This document shows, piece by piece, positions 17,243-25,301 of a DNA stretch of 64,000 nucleotides. The first letter of the stretch is position 1. The number at the start of each line of letters is the position of its first letter. The position numbers and the translations under genes were made by a program. This DNA comes from Flavobacteriales bacterium (lineage in GTDB: Bacteria > Bacteroidota > Bacteroidia > Flavobacteriales_F > PHOS-HE28). The notes below the pieces were generated by a model. It was given only the letters and a program-made list of their open reading frames with translations, did no database searches and was not told the origin of the DNA. The stretch is taken from positions 682,001 through 746,000 of the forward strand of contig JADKJM010000019.1 of assembly GCA_016721005.1 (NCBI GenBank). The letters are read 5' to 3'.

Positions 17243-17545
17243 GTGTCAACGAAGTCCATCCCCATCCTAGCCCGCCGCATCTTCTGGGATGTGGACTTCG
17301 ACAAGCTGGACTACGACGGCAAGGCGAGTTTCATCATTGAGCGCGTATTCGAACGTGGCGATGTGCAGGACATTCGAAACTGCAGGCGGTATTATGGTGA
17401 TGAGCATGTCGTCGATGCGCTCTTGAACGCCAAGTTCCTGCCGCTGGCAACGCTTCATTTCGTTAGTGCCATATTCGACAAGCCGCTGGAGGAATTCCGA
17501 TGCTACATCTTGAGACGGTCGAACCGGACACACTTACCGTACTGA
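17243..17545 (+). CDS. DUF6922-like partner of an AbiEii-type toxin
   Basis: A 100-aa protein from GTG 17243. The core, RRIFWDVDFDKLDYDGKASF then IIERVFERGDVQDIRNCRRYYG, is the pattern of small Bacteroidota proteins (DUF6922-like) encoded directly upstream of AbiEii-type nucleotidyltransferase toxins. It overlaps the toxin gene by 46 bp in a different frame, so expression is tightly linked. By position it is the presumed antitoxin, though the role is inferred from context. The start is uncertain; GTG fits both the family start and the promoter box just upstream. Confidence 0.75.
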   Translation: MSTKSIPILARRIFWDVDFDKLDYDGKASFIIERVFERGDVQDIRNCRRYYGDEHVVDALLNAKFLPLATLHFVSAIFDKPLEEFRCYILRRSNRTHLPY

Positions 17546-18126
17546 ATCGCCTAATGGGCGTTCCGGCCCTTCGCGACTTCTCCTTGGTCGGAGGAACGGC
17601 ATTGGCGTTGCGCTATGGCCACAGGAGGTCCATCGACCTGGACCTGTTCGCACATGGTGAATTCGATCGACCACTGATCGTGTCCCAGCTCACGGAGGAG
17701 TTCGGAGATGCGTTCGACTTCCGACGGGATCAGATCAAGTGGGCTGCTTTCTGTACGATCGCTGGCGTGAAGGTGGATATTGTCAAGGATCCACACCTTC
17801 GCATCATGGATGTGGAAGTGGTGAATGGAATACGATCGTATGCTGACGATGACATAGCGCCAATGAAGGTCGAGGCGATCCTCCATCGAGGCAAGAAGAA
17901 GGACTTCTGGGATATGGCCGAATTGCTACGCGAACATGGCTTGCAATGGATACTGGACAAGCATCGACAGAAGTATCCAGACAATTCCATTGCGATCAGC
18001 ATTCCTTACGCGATCACATACTTCACGGATGCGGAGGAGAGCGACGCGCCCGTGAGCCTCAAGGACCAGACATGGGATGGCGTCAAAGCGTCCATATCGA
18101 GAACGGTGAACGCCTTCTTGAAGTAG
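17500..18126 (+). CDS. AbiEii/AbiGii-type nucleotidyltransferase toxin
   Basis: A 208-aa protein with the nucleotidyltransferase signature GGTALALRYGHRRSIDLDLF: GG at 31-32 and the metal-binding Asp46 and Asp48, then a third acidic strand around VKVDIVKD. The C-terminal RGKKKDFWDMAELL block is typical of AbiEii proteins (type IV toxin-antitoxin, phage abortive infection). The toxin modifies tRNA or other RNA in the known members; the target here is unknown. Encoded with the small upstream partner. Confidence 0.88.
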   Translation: MLHLETVEPDTLTVLNRLMGVPALRDFSLVGGTALALRYGHRRSIDLDLFAHGEFDRPLIVSQLTEEFGDAFDFRRDQIKWAAFCTIAGVKVDIVKDPHLRIMDVEVVNGIRSYADDDIAPMKVEAILHRGKKKDFWDMAELLREHGLQWILDKHRQKYPDNSIAISIPYAITYFTDAEESDAPVSLKDQTWDGVKASISRTVNAFLK

Positions 18127-18141
18127 AACGATCTTCGCCCC

Positions 18142-18738
18142 GTGATCGAGCACCGCAACACCCTCATCTCCGAAGACCTCTTCGAGAAGCGTTTCGTCTG
18201 CGACCTCAACGCCTGCAAGGGCGCTTGTTGCGTGGCAGGGGAGAGCGGCGCTCCGTTGGAGAAGGATGAAGCCGAGCAACTCAGGAAGCTCTGGCCGAAG
18301 ATCAAGCCCTACATCCCGGAGAAGGGACAACGCGCGATCGACGAGCATGGCGTGAGCGAAGTGGACAGCGATGGCGATCTCGTCACCACACTTGTTGAAG
18401 GAAGAAAGGAATGCGCGTTCACCGTCTTCGATGATAACGGCATCGCACTCTGTGGTGTGGAGAAGGCCTGGAAGGATGGCGCGATCCCCTTCCGCAAGCC
18501 GATCAGTTGCCACCTCTATCCGATCCGCGTCGCGAAGTTGAAGGAGTTCGATGGGCTCAACTACCACAAGTGGCCGATCTGCAAACCAGCATGCACGTGT
18601 GGCGCGAAACTGGATGTTCCTGTCTACCGTTTTCTGAAGGATGCGCTCGTGCGTGCTTACGGCCAGGAGTGGTATGATGAGCTGGAGGTGATCCACGCCG
18701 AGTGGCTGAAAGAGCCTAAGCGGACGGGGAGGCGTTAG
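18142..18738 (+). CDS. DUF3109 family cysteine-rich protein
   Basis: A 198-aa protein starting at GTG 18142, 15 bp after the toxin gene. Conserved cysteines lie at 20, 25, 29 and 30 (VCDLNACKGACCV), and further ones follow in KECAF, ALCGV, SCHLYPIR and ICKPACTCG. This Cys pattern is the YkgJ/DUF3109 type, thought to bind an iron-sulfur cluster or zinc. The function is unknown. The family is common in Bacteroidota, so the gene is probably core and not part of the toxin pair. Confidence 0.88.
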   Translation: MIEHRNTLISEDLFEKRFVCDLNACKGACCVAGESGAPLEKDEAEQLRKLWPKIKPYIPEKGQRAIDEHGVSEVDSDGDLVTTLVEGRKECAFTVFDDNGIALCGVEKAWKDGAIPFRKPISCHLYPIRVAKLKEFDGLNYHKWPICKPACTCGAKLDVPVYRFLKDALVRAYGQEWYDELEVIHAEWLKEPKRTGRR

Positions 18739-18745
18739 CTCATTT

Positions 18746-18820
18746 TCACGCAGAGGCGCAGAGGTAGCAGGGAATACGATTCAACTCACCCAACTCTGCG
18801 TTCTCTGCGCCTCTGCGTGA
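18746..18820. repeat. inverted repeat of the ACGCAGAGGCGCAGAG type
   Basis: Perfect 18-bp arms, TCACGCAGAGGCGCAGAG at 18746-18763 and its complement at 18803-18820, with a 39-bp loop. This is a dispersed intergenic palindrome seen in many environmental genomes. It begins 8 bp after the DUF3109 stop codon. Confidence 0.8.
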
Positions 18821-19175
18821 TGATGCCTTTGCATTCTTCCCGCGCACCGCGCGATCGCTCACACCCCACCCGAACAACTCCCCGCCGCGCTTCACTTTCC
18901 TTTCCGCGTGCTCATTCTTTCGCCCTACGGCCGCGCGCTTTCGCGTTGTTGATGGATCGTGAAAAGAATTGTCTTGCATGATCGCTTGCTACCTCCATCC
19001 CACGTCAGCGCTGGGGATGCGGGCCGTGTTGAAAACTACGGGAAGTTGGAGCGGTTGAGCCCTTGTCAACGGAACCCATCGCGTTCACTTTTGTAACCCG
19101 ACGACGACGCTGTCATCCCGGAGTTTCATCCGGGAACTCGTAGCCGTCGGAACCAACAAGAAAGACCAAGCATTA
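18821..19175. other. intergenic, no gene seen
   Basis: No reading frame here has family similarity, and I see no RNA gene. Composition is G+C-rich with C-rich runs. Confidence 0.5.
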
Positions 19176-19265
19176 GACCTCTTTCCTAATTCATCCACTC
19201 CTTCTCCTTGGGAGAAGGATAAAGGATGAGGTGCAAAGGGGCGTGACTGAATTAGGAAAGAGGTC
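19176..19265. repeat. nested palindromic element upstream of nrdB
   Basis: Perfect 18-bp outer arms (GACCTCTTTCCTAATTCA at 19176-19193 and its complement at 19248-19265) enclose a second hairpin, TCCTTCTCC-TTG-GGAGAAGGA, at about 19199-19219. The form is that of a small mobile or REP-like element. It lies 64 bp before the nrdB start. Confidence 0.8.
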
Positions 19266-19329
19266 AATTGAAATGAAAGGGGGCCGCCCCCCGACGGAAT
19301 AGTCGTCCCCGATACAGAAGCAGAACACG

Positions 19330-20370
19330 ATGAGCACCGAGAAGACCGACAAGCAGATGAGCATGGACGATATACTACCCGCTGACGTCGCGGCAGCGAA
19401 CGAACCCTTGCTGAAAGAGAACAAGGATCGCTTCGTCATCTTCCCGATCCAGCACCATGATATCTGGAGTTTCTACAAACGGCACGAAGCGAGTTTCTGG
19501 ACCGCCGAGGAGATCGACCTCCACGCCGACCTCGTGGACTGGGCCGACAAGTTGAATGACGACGAGCGCTACTTCATCAAGCACGTGCTCGCCTTCTTCG
19601 CTGCCAGCGATGGCATCGTGAACGAGAACCTCGCGGAGAACTTCCTCCACGAAGTGCAGTACCCGGAAGCGCGTTTCTTCTACGGCTTCCAGATCATGAT
19701 GGAGAACATCCACAGCGAGACCTACAGCTTGCTGATCGACACCTTGATCAAGGATCCGCTGGAGAAGGACAAGCTCCTGCACGCCATCGACACCGTGCCG
19801 TGCGTCAGCAGGAAAGCGGAGTGGGCATTGAAGTGGATCAGCAAGGGCAGCTTCGCGGAACGTCTCATCGCCTTCGCCGCAGTGGAAGGCATCTTCTTCA
19901 GCGGCAGCTTCTGCTCCATCTTCTGGTTGAAGAAGCGCGGCCTGATGCCCGGCCTCAGCTTCAGCAACGAACTGATCAGTCGCGATGAAGGACTGCACTG
20001 CGACTTCGCGTGCCTGCTGTACACCAAGCACCTGATGAACCGCTTGCCGAAGAAGACCGTGGAAGCGATCATCAAGGATGCGGTGGAGATCGAGAAGGAG
20101 TTCGTCACCGACGCGTTGCCGGTGAACCTGATCGGCATGAACGCGAAACTGATGCAGCAGTACATCGAGTTCGTGGCCGACCGTCTGCTCGTGGAGCTCG
20201 GCAACGAGAAGGTGTACAACGCCATGAACCCGTTCGACTTCATGGAGATGATCAGCCTACAGGGCAAGACCAACTTCTTCGAGAAACGCGTGGGCGAATA
20301 CCAGAAGGCCGGCGTGCTGAACAAGGACAACGACCAAGCGAAGAAATTCACGCTGGACGCGGAGTTCTAA
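19330..20370 (+). CDS. nrdB: class Ia ribonucleotide reductase, small (radical) subunit
   Basis: A 346-aa diiron protein that holds the tyrosyl radical for ribonucleotide reduction. Iron ligands are visible in LVDWADKL (Asp), in ENFLHEVQ and MENIHSETYS (Glu, ExxH), in AAVEGIFFSGSFC (Glu) and in SRDEGLHCDF (ExxH). The radical Tyr is in ARFFYGFQ. The C-terminal tail ends FTLDAEF, the peptide that docks onto NrdA. The whole sequence is closer to eukaryotic R2 than to E. coli NrdB, as usual in Bacteroidota. nrdA follows 264 bp downstream. Confidence 0.97.
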   Translation: MSTEKTDKQMSMDDILPADVAAANEPLLKENKDRFVIFPIQHHDIWSFYKRHEASFWTAEEIDLHADLVDWADKLNDDERYFIKHVLAFFAASDGIVNENLAENFLHEVQYPEARFFYGFQIMMENIHSETYSLLIDTLIKDPLEKDKLLHAIDTVPCVSRKAEWALKWISKGSFAERLIAFAAVEGIFFSGSFCSIFWLKKRGLMPGLSFSNELISRDEGLHCDFACLLYTKHLMNRLPKKTVEAIIKDAVEIEKEFVTDALPVNLIGMNAKLMQQYIEFVADRLLVELGNEKVYNAMNPFDFMEMISLQGKTNFFEKRVGEYQKAGVLNKDNDQAKKFTLDAEF

Positions 20371-20590
20371 GGTTGAACGCGCACGAGCGGACGCGCGGCA
20401 CGCGTTCGGAACGAGAACCGGTGATCCCACATCGAGCGGTTGAAGAAGACAGGAAGAAGCACTTCGAGAGCGAGAAAGAGAAGAGGACTTTTAGAACCCC
20501 GGCAGGACATCCCCTCAAGGAAAGAAGCCGGAAAGCAACCAAACCATCCACCATCCTTCACCACACGCGGGAGCCTGCGGGGACAGGGTA

Positions 20591-20612
20591 GGGGCGGGAA
20601 ACTTCCCGCCCC
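20591..20612. repeat. GGGGCGGGAA-AC-TTCCCGCCCC palindrome before nrdA
   Basis: Ten-bp arms with a 2-nt centre, preceded by GGGTA and ending 22 nt before the nrdA ATG. A near-identical palindrome precedes fcl (62109-62128). The rest of the 264-bp nrdB-nrdA spacer holds nothing I recognise. Confidence 0.75.
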
Positions 20613-20634
20613 GACAAACACCAAGAAGAAAAGC

Positions 20635-23247
20635 ATGTACGTCATCAAGCGCGACGGCCGCCGGGAGGCGGTGAAATTCGACAAGATCACCGCCCGTGTG
20701 AAGAAGCTCTGCTATGAACTGGACCCCAGCGTGGATGCCACGCAGGTGACCCTCAAGGTCATCGACGGCATCTTCGATGGTGTGACCACTTCGCAGCTCG
20801 ACAACCTCACCGCCGAGGTGGCCGCCACCATGACGGTGAAGCACCCGGACTATGCGCAACTCGCCAGCCGCATCGCCGTGAGCAACCTGCACAAGAACAC
20901 CAAGAAGTCCTTCAGCGAGACCATGAAGGACCTCTACACCTACCTCGATCCGAAGACCGGCGCGAAGGCCGCGCTGCTGGCCGATGATGTACACGACATC
21001 ATCCAGAAGAACGCCGAGGTGCTGGACAGCGCCATCATCTACGACCGCGATTTCAACTACGACTTCTTCGGCTTCAAGACCCTGGAGCGCAGCTACCTCC
21101 TGCGCCTGCACGGGCAAGTGGTGGAGCGTCCGCAGCACATGCTCATGCGTGTGGCCATCGGCATCCACAAGACGGACCTCGAAAGCGCGATCCGCACCTA
21201 CAACGACCTCAGCGAAGGCTGGTACACCCACGCCACGCCCACGCTCTTCAACGCGGGTTCGCCGAAGCCGCAGATGAGCAGCTGCTTCCTACTTCAATTG
21301 AAGGACGACAGCATCAGCGGCATCTACGACACGCTGAAGCAGTGCGCGCAGATCAGCCAGAGCGCTGGTGGCATCGGCCTGAGCGTACACAACCTGCGCG
21401 CGAAGGGCAGCTACATCAAAGGCACCAACGGCACCAGCAACGGCATCGTCCCAATGCTGCGCGTGTTCAACGATACCGCGCGTTACGTGGACCAAGGCGG
21501 TGGCAAGCGCAAAGGCAGCTTCGCCATCTACCTGGAGCCTTGGCACGCCGACGTGTTCGACTTCCTCGAGTTGAAGAAGAACCACGGCAAGGAGGAAATG
21601 CGCGCACGCGACCTCTTCTTCGCCATGTGGATCCCCGATCTTTTCATGAAGCGTGTGGAGCAGGGCGGCGACTGGACCTTGATGTGCCCCAACGAGTGCC
21701 CCGGCCTTGCCGACACTTTTGGCGACAAGTTCGAAACGCTGTACGAAGGCTACGAGCAAGCAGGCAAAGGCCGCAGCACCATCAAGGCGCAGGACCTCTG
21801 GTTCAAGATCCTGGAAAGTCAGATCGAGACCGGCACACCGTACATCCTCTTCAAGGACGCCGCCAACAGCAAGAGCAACCAGCAGAACCTCGGGACCATC
21901 AAGAGTTCCAACCTCTGCACGGAGATCATCGAGTACACCAGCCCGGATGAAGTGGCCGTGTGCAACCTCGGTTCCATCGCGCTGCCCAAGTTCGTGGAGA
22001 AGGGCAAGTTCGATCACGACAAGCTCTTCGAGGTCACCTACCAGCTGACCAAGAACCTGAACCGCGTCATCGACGAGAACTACTACCCGATCCCCGAGGC
22101 ACGTCGCAGCAACATGCGCCACCGCCCCATCGGCATCGGCGTGCAGGGCTTGGCGGATGCCTTCATCCTCATGCGCTATCCCTTCGATAGCGTCGAGGCG
22201 AAAGTGCTGAACCGCGAGGTCTTCGAGACCATCTACTACGCGGCACTCACCGCCAGCAAGGATCTCGCGAAGGAGCAAGGCCCTTACGAGACCTACGAAG
22301 GATCGCCGATGAGCAAGGGCATCACGCAGTTCGACATGTGGAAGGTGAAGCCTTCCGATCGTTGGGAGTGGGACGTGCTGCGCGAGGAAGTGAAGGCGCA
22401 CGGCATTCGCAACAGTTTGCTGCTCGCCCCGATGCCGACCGCCAGCACCGCGCAGATCCTCGGCAACAACGAGTGCTTCGAGCCTTACACCAGCAACATC
22501 TACACGCGTCGCGTACTCAGCGGCGAGTTCGTGGTGGTGAACAAGTACCTGCTGCGCGACCTGGTGAAGCTGAGCCTCTGGGGAGAGGATCTGAAGAACA
22601 AGATCATCGCCGCCAACGGCAGCGTGGCCAACATCCCGGAGATCCCGCAGAACCTCAAGGACCTCTACAAGACCGCGTGGGAGATCAGCCAAAAGGTGAT
22701 CATCGACATGGCCGCGGACCGTGGCGCCTACATCTGCCAGAGCCAGAGCCTGAACATCTTCATGGAGAACGCCAACTTCGGCAAGCTCACCAGCATGCAC
22801 TTCTATAGCTGGAAGGCGGGCCTGAAGACCGGCATGTACTACCTGCGCACCAAGGCCGCTACCGACGCCATCAAGTTCACAGTGGACAAGTCGAAGCTTG
22901 CTGCACCTCAGACGGAGACGGTCATCCCGAGCGAAGCGAAGGGAGCTCCGAGCGTGCGAAGCACCAACGATGGCATTAGGGTTGGCAGCACCGTGATCCT
23001 GGAACCCGCGATGAGCGGACCCACCACCACCCGCGTGGTGAGCCCGGTGGCCGTAGCGCCTGCGGAAACCCCACGCGTAATGGAACCCATGACGCGCGCA
23101 GCCGAAGACAACAACGACCTGCCCATGACCGCCGTGGAAGCGAACAACGCCGAGCGCATGAATGTGCTCAGCAAACAAGCCCAGGCCCAAGCCGAGATCA
23201 GCTGCTCACTGGATGACCCGGAGGGGTGCGAGATGTGTAGTGGGTAG
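20635..23247 (+). CDS. nrdA: class Ia ribonucleotide reductase, large (catalytic) subunit
   Basis: An 870-aa enzyme reducing NDPs to dNDPs. The N-terminal ATP-cone starts MYVIKRDGRREAVKFDKIT. The catalytic barrel has TPTLFNAGSPKPQMSSCFL, the active-site loop NLCTEI (Cys-x-Glu) and APMPTASTAQILGNNECFEP. The C-terminus CSLDDPEGCEMCSG carries the redox-active CxxC. All parts resemble eukaryotic RRM1. ATG 20635 was chosen for the ATP-cone; an open frame continues upstream without similarity. About 100 residues between the barrel and the CxxC tail are not in typical members; part of this linker (VIPSEAKGAPSVRS) is encoded by a REP-like repeat. Confidence 0.96.
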   Translation: MYVIKRDGRREAVKFDKITARVKKLCYELDPSVDATQVTLKVIDGIFDGVTTSQLDNLTAEVAATMTVKHPDYAQLASRIAVSNLHKNTKKSFSETMKDLYTYLDPKTGAKAALLADDVHDIIQKNAEVLDSAIIYDRDFNYDFFGFKTLERSYLLRLHGQVVERPQHMLMRVAIGIHKTDLESAIRTYNDLSEGWYTHATPTLFNAGSPKPQMSSCFLLQLKDDSISGIYDTLKQCAQISQSAGGIGLSVHNLRAKGSYIKGTNGTSNGIVPMLRVFNDTARYVDQGGGKRKGSFAIYLEPWHADVFDFLELKKNHGKEEMRARDLFFAMWIPDLFMKRVEQGGDWTLMCPNECPGLADTFGDKFETLYEGYEQAGKGRSTIKAQDLWFKILESQIETGTPYILFKDAANSKSNQQNLGTIKSSNLCTEIIEYTSPDEVAVCNLGSIALPKFVEKGKFDHDKLFEVTYQLTKNLNRVIDENYYPIPEARRSNMRHRPIGIGVQGLADAFILMRYPFDSVEAKVLNREVFETIYYAALTASKDLAKEQGPYETYEGSPMSKGITQFDMWKVKPSDRWEWDVLREEVKAHGIRNSLLLAPMPTASTAQILGNNECFEPYTSNIYTRRVLSGEFVVVNKYLLRDLVKLSLWGEDLKNKIIAANGSVANIPEIPQNLKDLYKTAWEISQKVIIDMAADRGAYICQSQSLNIFMENANFGKLTSMHFYSWKAGLKTGMYYLRTKAATDAIKFTVDKSKLAAPQTETVIPSEAKGAPSVRSTNDGIRVGSTVILEPAMSGPTTTRVVSPVAVAPAETPRVMEPMTRAAEDNNDLPMTAVEANNAERMNVLSKQAQAQAEISCSLDDPEGCEMCSG
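22918..22965. repeat. REP-like repeat inside the nrdA coding region
   Basis: The motif CATCCCGAGCGAAGCGAAGG at 22923-22942 belongs to a family of dispersed intergenic repeats in many bacteria. Here it is translated in the linker before the NrdA C-terminal tail, keeping the frame. Confidence 0.6.
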
Positions 23248-23328
23248 GAATTATTTCAAGCGCCGATGTCAAACATTGAAGAACTGCGCCCTTGTAAGGT
23301 GCGCACTAAACGGGCTCACACTCGCTTT

Positions 23329-23454
23329 GACAAGGGTCTTGCAGTACCGGTCCGCTTGGTGCTCCTTGGCCAACCGGTCAACCAGGTTCTTCGGGATCAA
23401 CTGAAGCAACTGAGAGAGGACCGGCTGTCCGGTAAACAGGCTACCTTGGCTCAT
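23329..23454 (-). pseudogene. IS4-family transposase, N-terminal remnant
   Basis: Starting at an ATG at 23454, about 42 residues read MSQGSLFTGQPVLSQLLQLI then PKNLVDRLAKEHQADRYCKT. This is the DUF4372-type N-terminus of IS4-family transposases of Bacteroidota. The similarity ends near 23329 and no catalytic domain follows. It is therefore a decayed end of an insertion sequence, lying just after nrdA. Confidence 0.7.
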
Positions 23455-23498
23455 GTGTTCGGCTCTTGGCGTTAGACACCCTGAACCTATACACTGGT

Positions 23499-23525
23499 GG
23501 GGGACTCCGGTCCCCTTCCTTTTTG
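23499..23525 (+). terminator. intrinsic terminator downstream of nrdA
   Basis: GGGGAC (23500-23505), TCCG loop, GTCCCC (23510-23515), then TTCCTTTTTG. The T-rich side is on the + strand. Confidence 0.75.
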
Positions 23526-23592
23526 CCCTCAATCAGGAACTTTACCGGACACTACTGGTTACCCAATCAATCATGCAAGGGCAGTCTTTACC

Positions 23593-24936
23593 TCAGAAGA
23601 AGTATCGGTAGTGACCAAAGTTGTCGCCAAAGAAGTACGAACCGTCCTCAGAGAGCTTTATTGTTCGCACATACATGTCACTCTCGGTGATAGCATCAAG
23701 AAGCCGCTTTGGTACTTCTCCAACATAGGTGAATCCGCCTTCGTAACAAGCGATGACCGCGTTGTTTGTCATTGTAACACTCAGTAGCTTGCCGTAGTCT
23801 GGCTCTTGAGTGACGATGAAGCCTTGGATTTCACTCGAAGAGCTATAGATTCCTTCTTCCGTAACAATGGCCCATGCACCATTGTCGTTGAAGGCAACAG
23901 ACCAAATCGGAGTCTTATGACTGAGTATTTCCGATAGCTGGTCAAGCAACTCCTTATCAACCCTTTGAGTAGTGCAACCGATCCCATCATAGAGAATTAC
24001 AGCCGCGCCTGATTCGCTCAGAATCACATCATCTACGTGACGCTTGTCGCCAGCGAGTTTTAGAAGCACGCTATCCACAGCCACCGAGATGCCCTTGTAG
24101 GCCATAGCATTTTCTGACATAGCGAATATGCCCTTCGTTCTGGTCAATGCCATAGTATAGCAGTTTTGCCAAGAATCGACAGCCTTCCGCACAAAGTCCC
24201 GATGATCTCGGTTAGTTACTACAGTTGGCGTACCTGTACTTATACCGCCATTGTGCGATGGAGCCGACGTGAGTTCCGAGTATGGAACGATTCGGTCACT
24301 TCCAACATTAAGCAAAGCCCAAAGGGCTTCAAGCGGAATAGCGAAGTTGATGTTCTGGCCTTCTGAGTATTGCGCCACGGTTACACCGATTAGCTGGCCA
24401 TCTGCATTCACCAACGGTCCTCCGCTGCTGCCAGGAGATATAGGGGCTGTGTGTTGGATCCAGCGCTTGTTGACAAGCAAATGCCACCTGCTGATGATTC
24501 CGTTTGAAATTGACAGACCAATGCCCTCCGCGTTTCCAAGGGCGTAAACAGTTTGTCCAATATTCACGGCATTGGGCGCCATGGTTATTTGCTTGCCCTT
24601 GAATCCGCCGGTAGAAATCAGCGCGAGGTCGGCGGCTTCATCCCAAAGCGTAACACCATCAGAGTCGTATCGCTTGTCCGAGCCAAAGGGTGTGAAGCTC
24701 ACTTTTCTACACCCCTTGATGACATGATAATTGGTGACAATGAAGTTTTGCATCAGGAAGAACCCTGATCCAACTCCAAGGTCAGTTTGAATCAACACCG
24801 TGGAAGGAGCAACGGCGTTGAATACTATCTCTCCCTGTTGCGCGAATGCTGCACTTCCGAGGAGCAGTGCAATGGCGCAATGCGGAATGCGCAGGACGGA
24901 AATGAGATGGGGGGAAGGCCGGGGTGGGTGTGTCAT
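23593..24936 (-). CDS. exported trypsin-like serine protease with a C-terminal repeat domain
   Basis: A 447-aa protein with a signal peptide (about 1-32, ending SAAFAQQ). The protease domain is complete: His71 (TNYHVI), Asp103 (EAADLALI) and Ser171 (SPGSSGGPL), as in DegP/S1C-like trypsins. No PDZ domain is present. The C-terminal 200 residues contain recurring segments of the form I-x-S-V-A-F-N-D-N-G-A-W-A-I, suggesting beta-propeller-like repeats. Base composition is visibly lower in G+C than the neighbours, and the gene lies between an IS remnant and a repeat array, so it was probably acquired. A TAGATTCG box lies 17 nt before the ATG. Confidence 0.85.
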   Translation of the reverse strand: MTHPPRPSPHLISVLRIPHCAIALLLGSAAFAQQGEIVFNAVAPSTVLIQTDLGVGSGFFLMQNFIVTNYHVIKGCRKVSFTPFGSDKRYDSDGVTLWDEAADLALISTGGFKGKQITMAPNAVNIGQTVYALGNAEGIGLSISNGIISRWHLLVNKRWIQHTAPISPGSSGGPLVNADGQLIGVTVAQYSEGQNINFAIPLEALWALLNVGSDRIVPYSELTSAPSHNGGISTGTPTVVTNRDHRDFVRKAVDSWQNCYTMALTRTKGIFAMSENAMAYKGISVAVDSVLLKLAGDKRHVDDVILSESGAAVILYDGIGCTTQRVDKELLDQLSEILSHKTPIWSVAFNDNGAWAIVTEEGIYSSSSEIQGFIVTQEPDYGKLLSVTMTNNAVIACYEGGFTYVGEVPKRLLDAITESDMYVRTIKLSEDGSYFFGDNFGHYRYFF

Positions 24937-24953
24937 TGGTATTGCATCGGATG

Positions 24954-24961
24954 CGAATCTA
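24954..24961 (-). promoter_or_regulatory. putative -7 box TAGATTCG for the serine protease
   Basis: A TAnnTTCG variant that leaves a short leader before ATG 24936. The region from here to 25175 holds no recognisable gene. Confidence 0.35.
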
Positions 24962-25175
24962 TTACTCGTACGGACACCCCCGCTCCCGCGAATCTCTTCG
25001 CGCTGGTTCGGGTTGCGCTAAGGCGAGCAGGTTGCATGATCCGGATTAACCACACCTACGCCTGCAACCAGGACTTGTGAGGAGGACAACCGAGGTAGAT
25101 TGAGTAGTACCACTTCACGGCTTCAGATTATCAATCGAAGTTGCTGTTTCCGAGGCTCGACGCTGCGCGCGTCTC

Positions 25176-25280
25176 TAGACCCCCGCAGGGTGCCCGCACG
25201 CACCGCCTCCGCAGCGGTCTGTCCGCGCTCGCGAGGCCTTGCGAAGCGATGGCGGACGACCCTGCGACTCGTAGCCGCGA
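25176..25280. repeat. A-module of the island repeat, single copy
   Basis: A diverged copy of the TAGACCC...CGTAGCC module found in the arrays at 25808-26255 and 27558-28915. It includes the palindromic block GTCCGCGCTCGCGAGGCCTT followed by GCGAAGCGATGGCGGAC. It ends 9 bp before the promoter box of the antitoxin gene. Confidence 0.85.
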
Positions 25281-25289
25281 TCTCGCTAC

Positions 25290-25297
25290 TACCTTTG
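25290..25297 (+). promoter_or_regulatory. -7 box TACCTTTG, 4 nt before the antitoxin ATG
   Basis: A perfect TAnnTTTG; the spacer to ATG 25302 is GTCC. It predicts a leaderless toxin-antitoxin mRNA starting immediately after the repeat module. Confidence 0.55.
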
Positions 25298-25301
25298 GTC
25301 C

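Noticed and set aside
20440..20634. N-terminal extension of NrdA
   Set aside because: The frame is open, but it includes the GGGGCGGGAA palindrome and low-complexity residues; family members begin at the ATP-cone encoded from ATG 20635.
23266..23475. A 69-aa + strand open frame after nrdA
   Set aside because: It is opposite the IS4 transposase remnant, whose minus-strand translation has clear family similarity.
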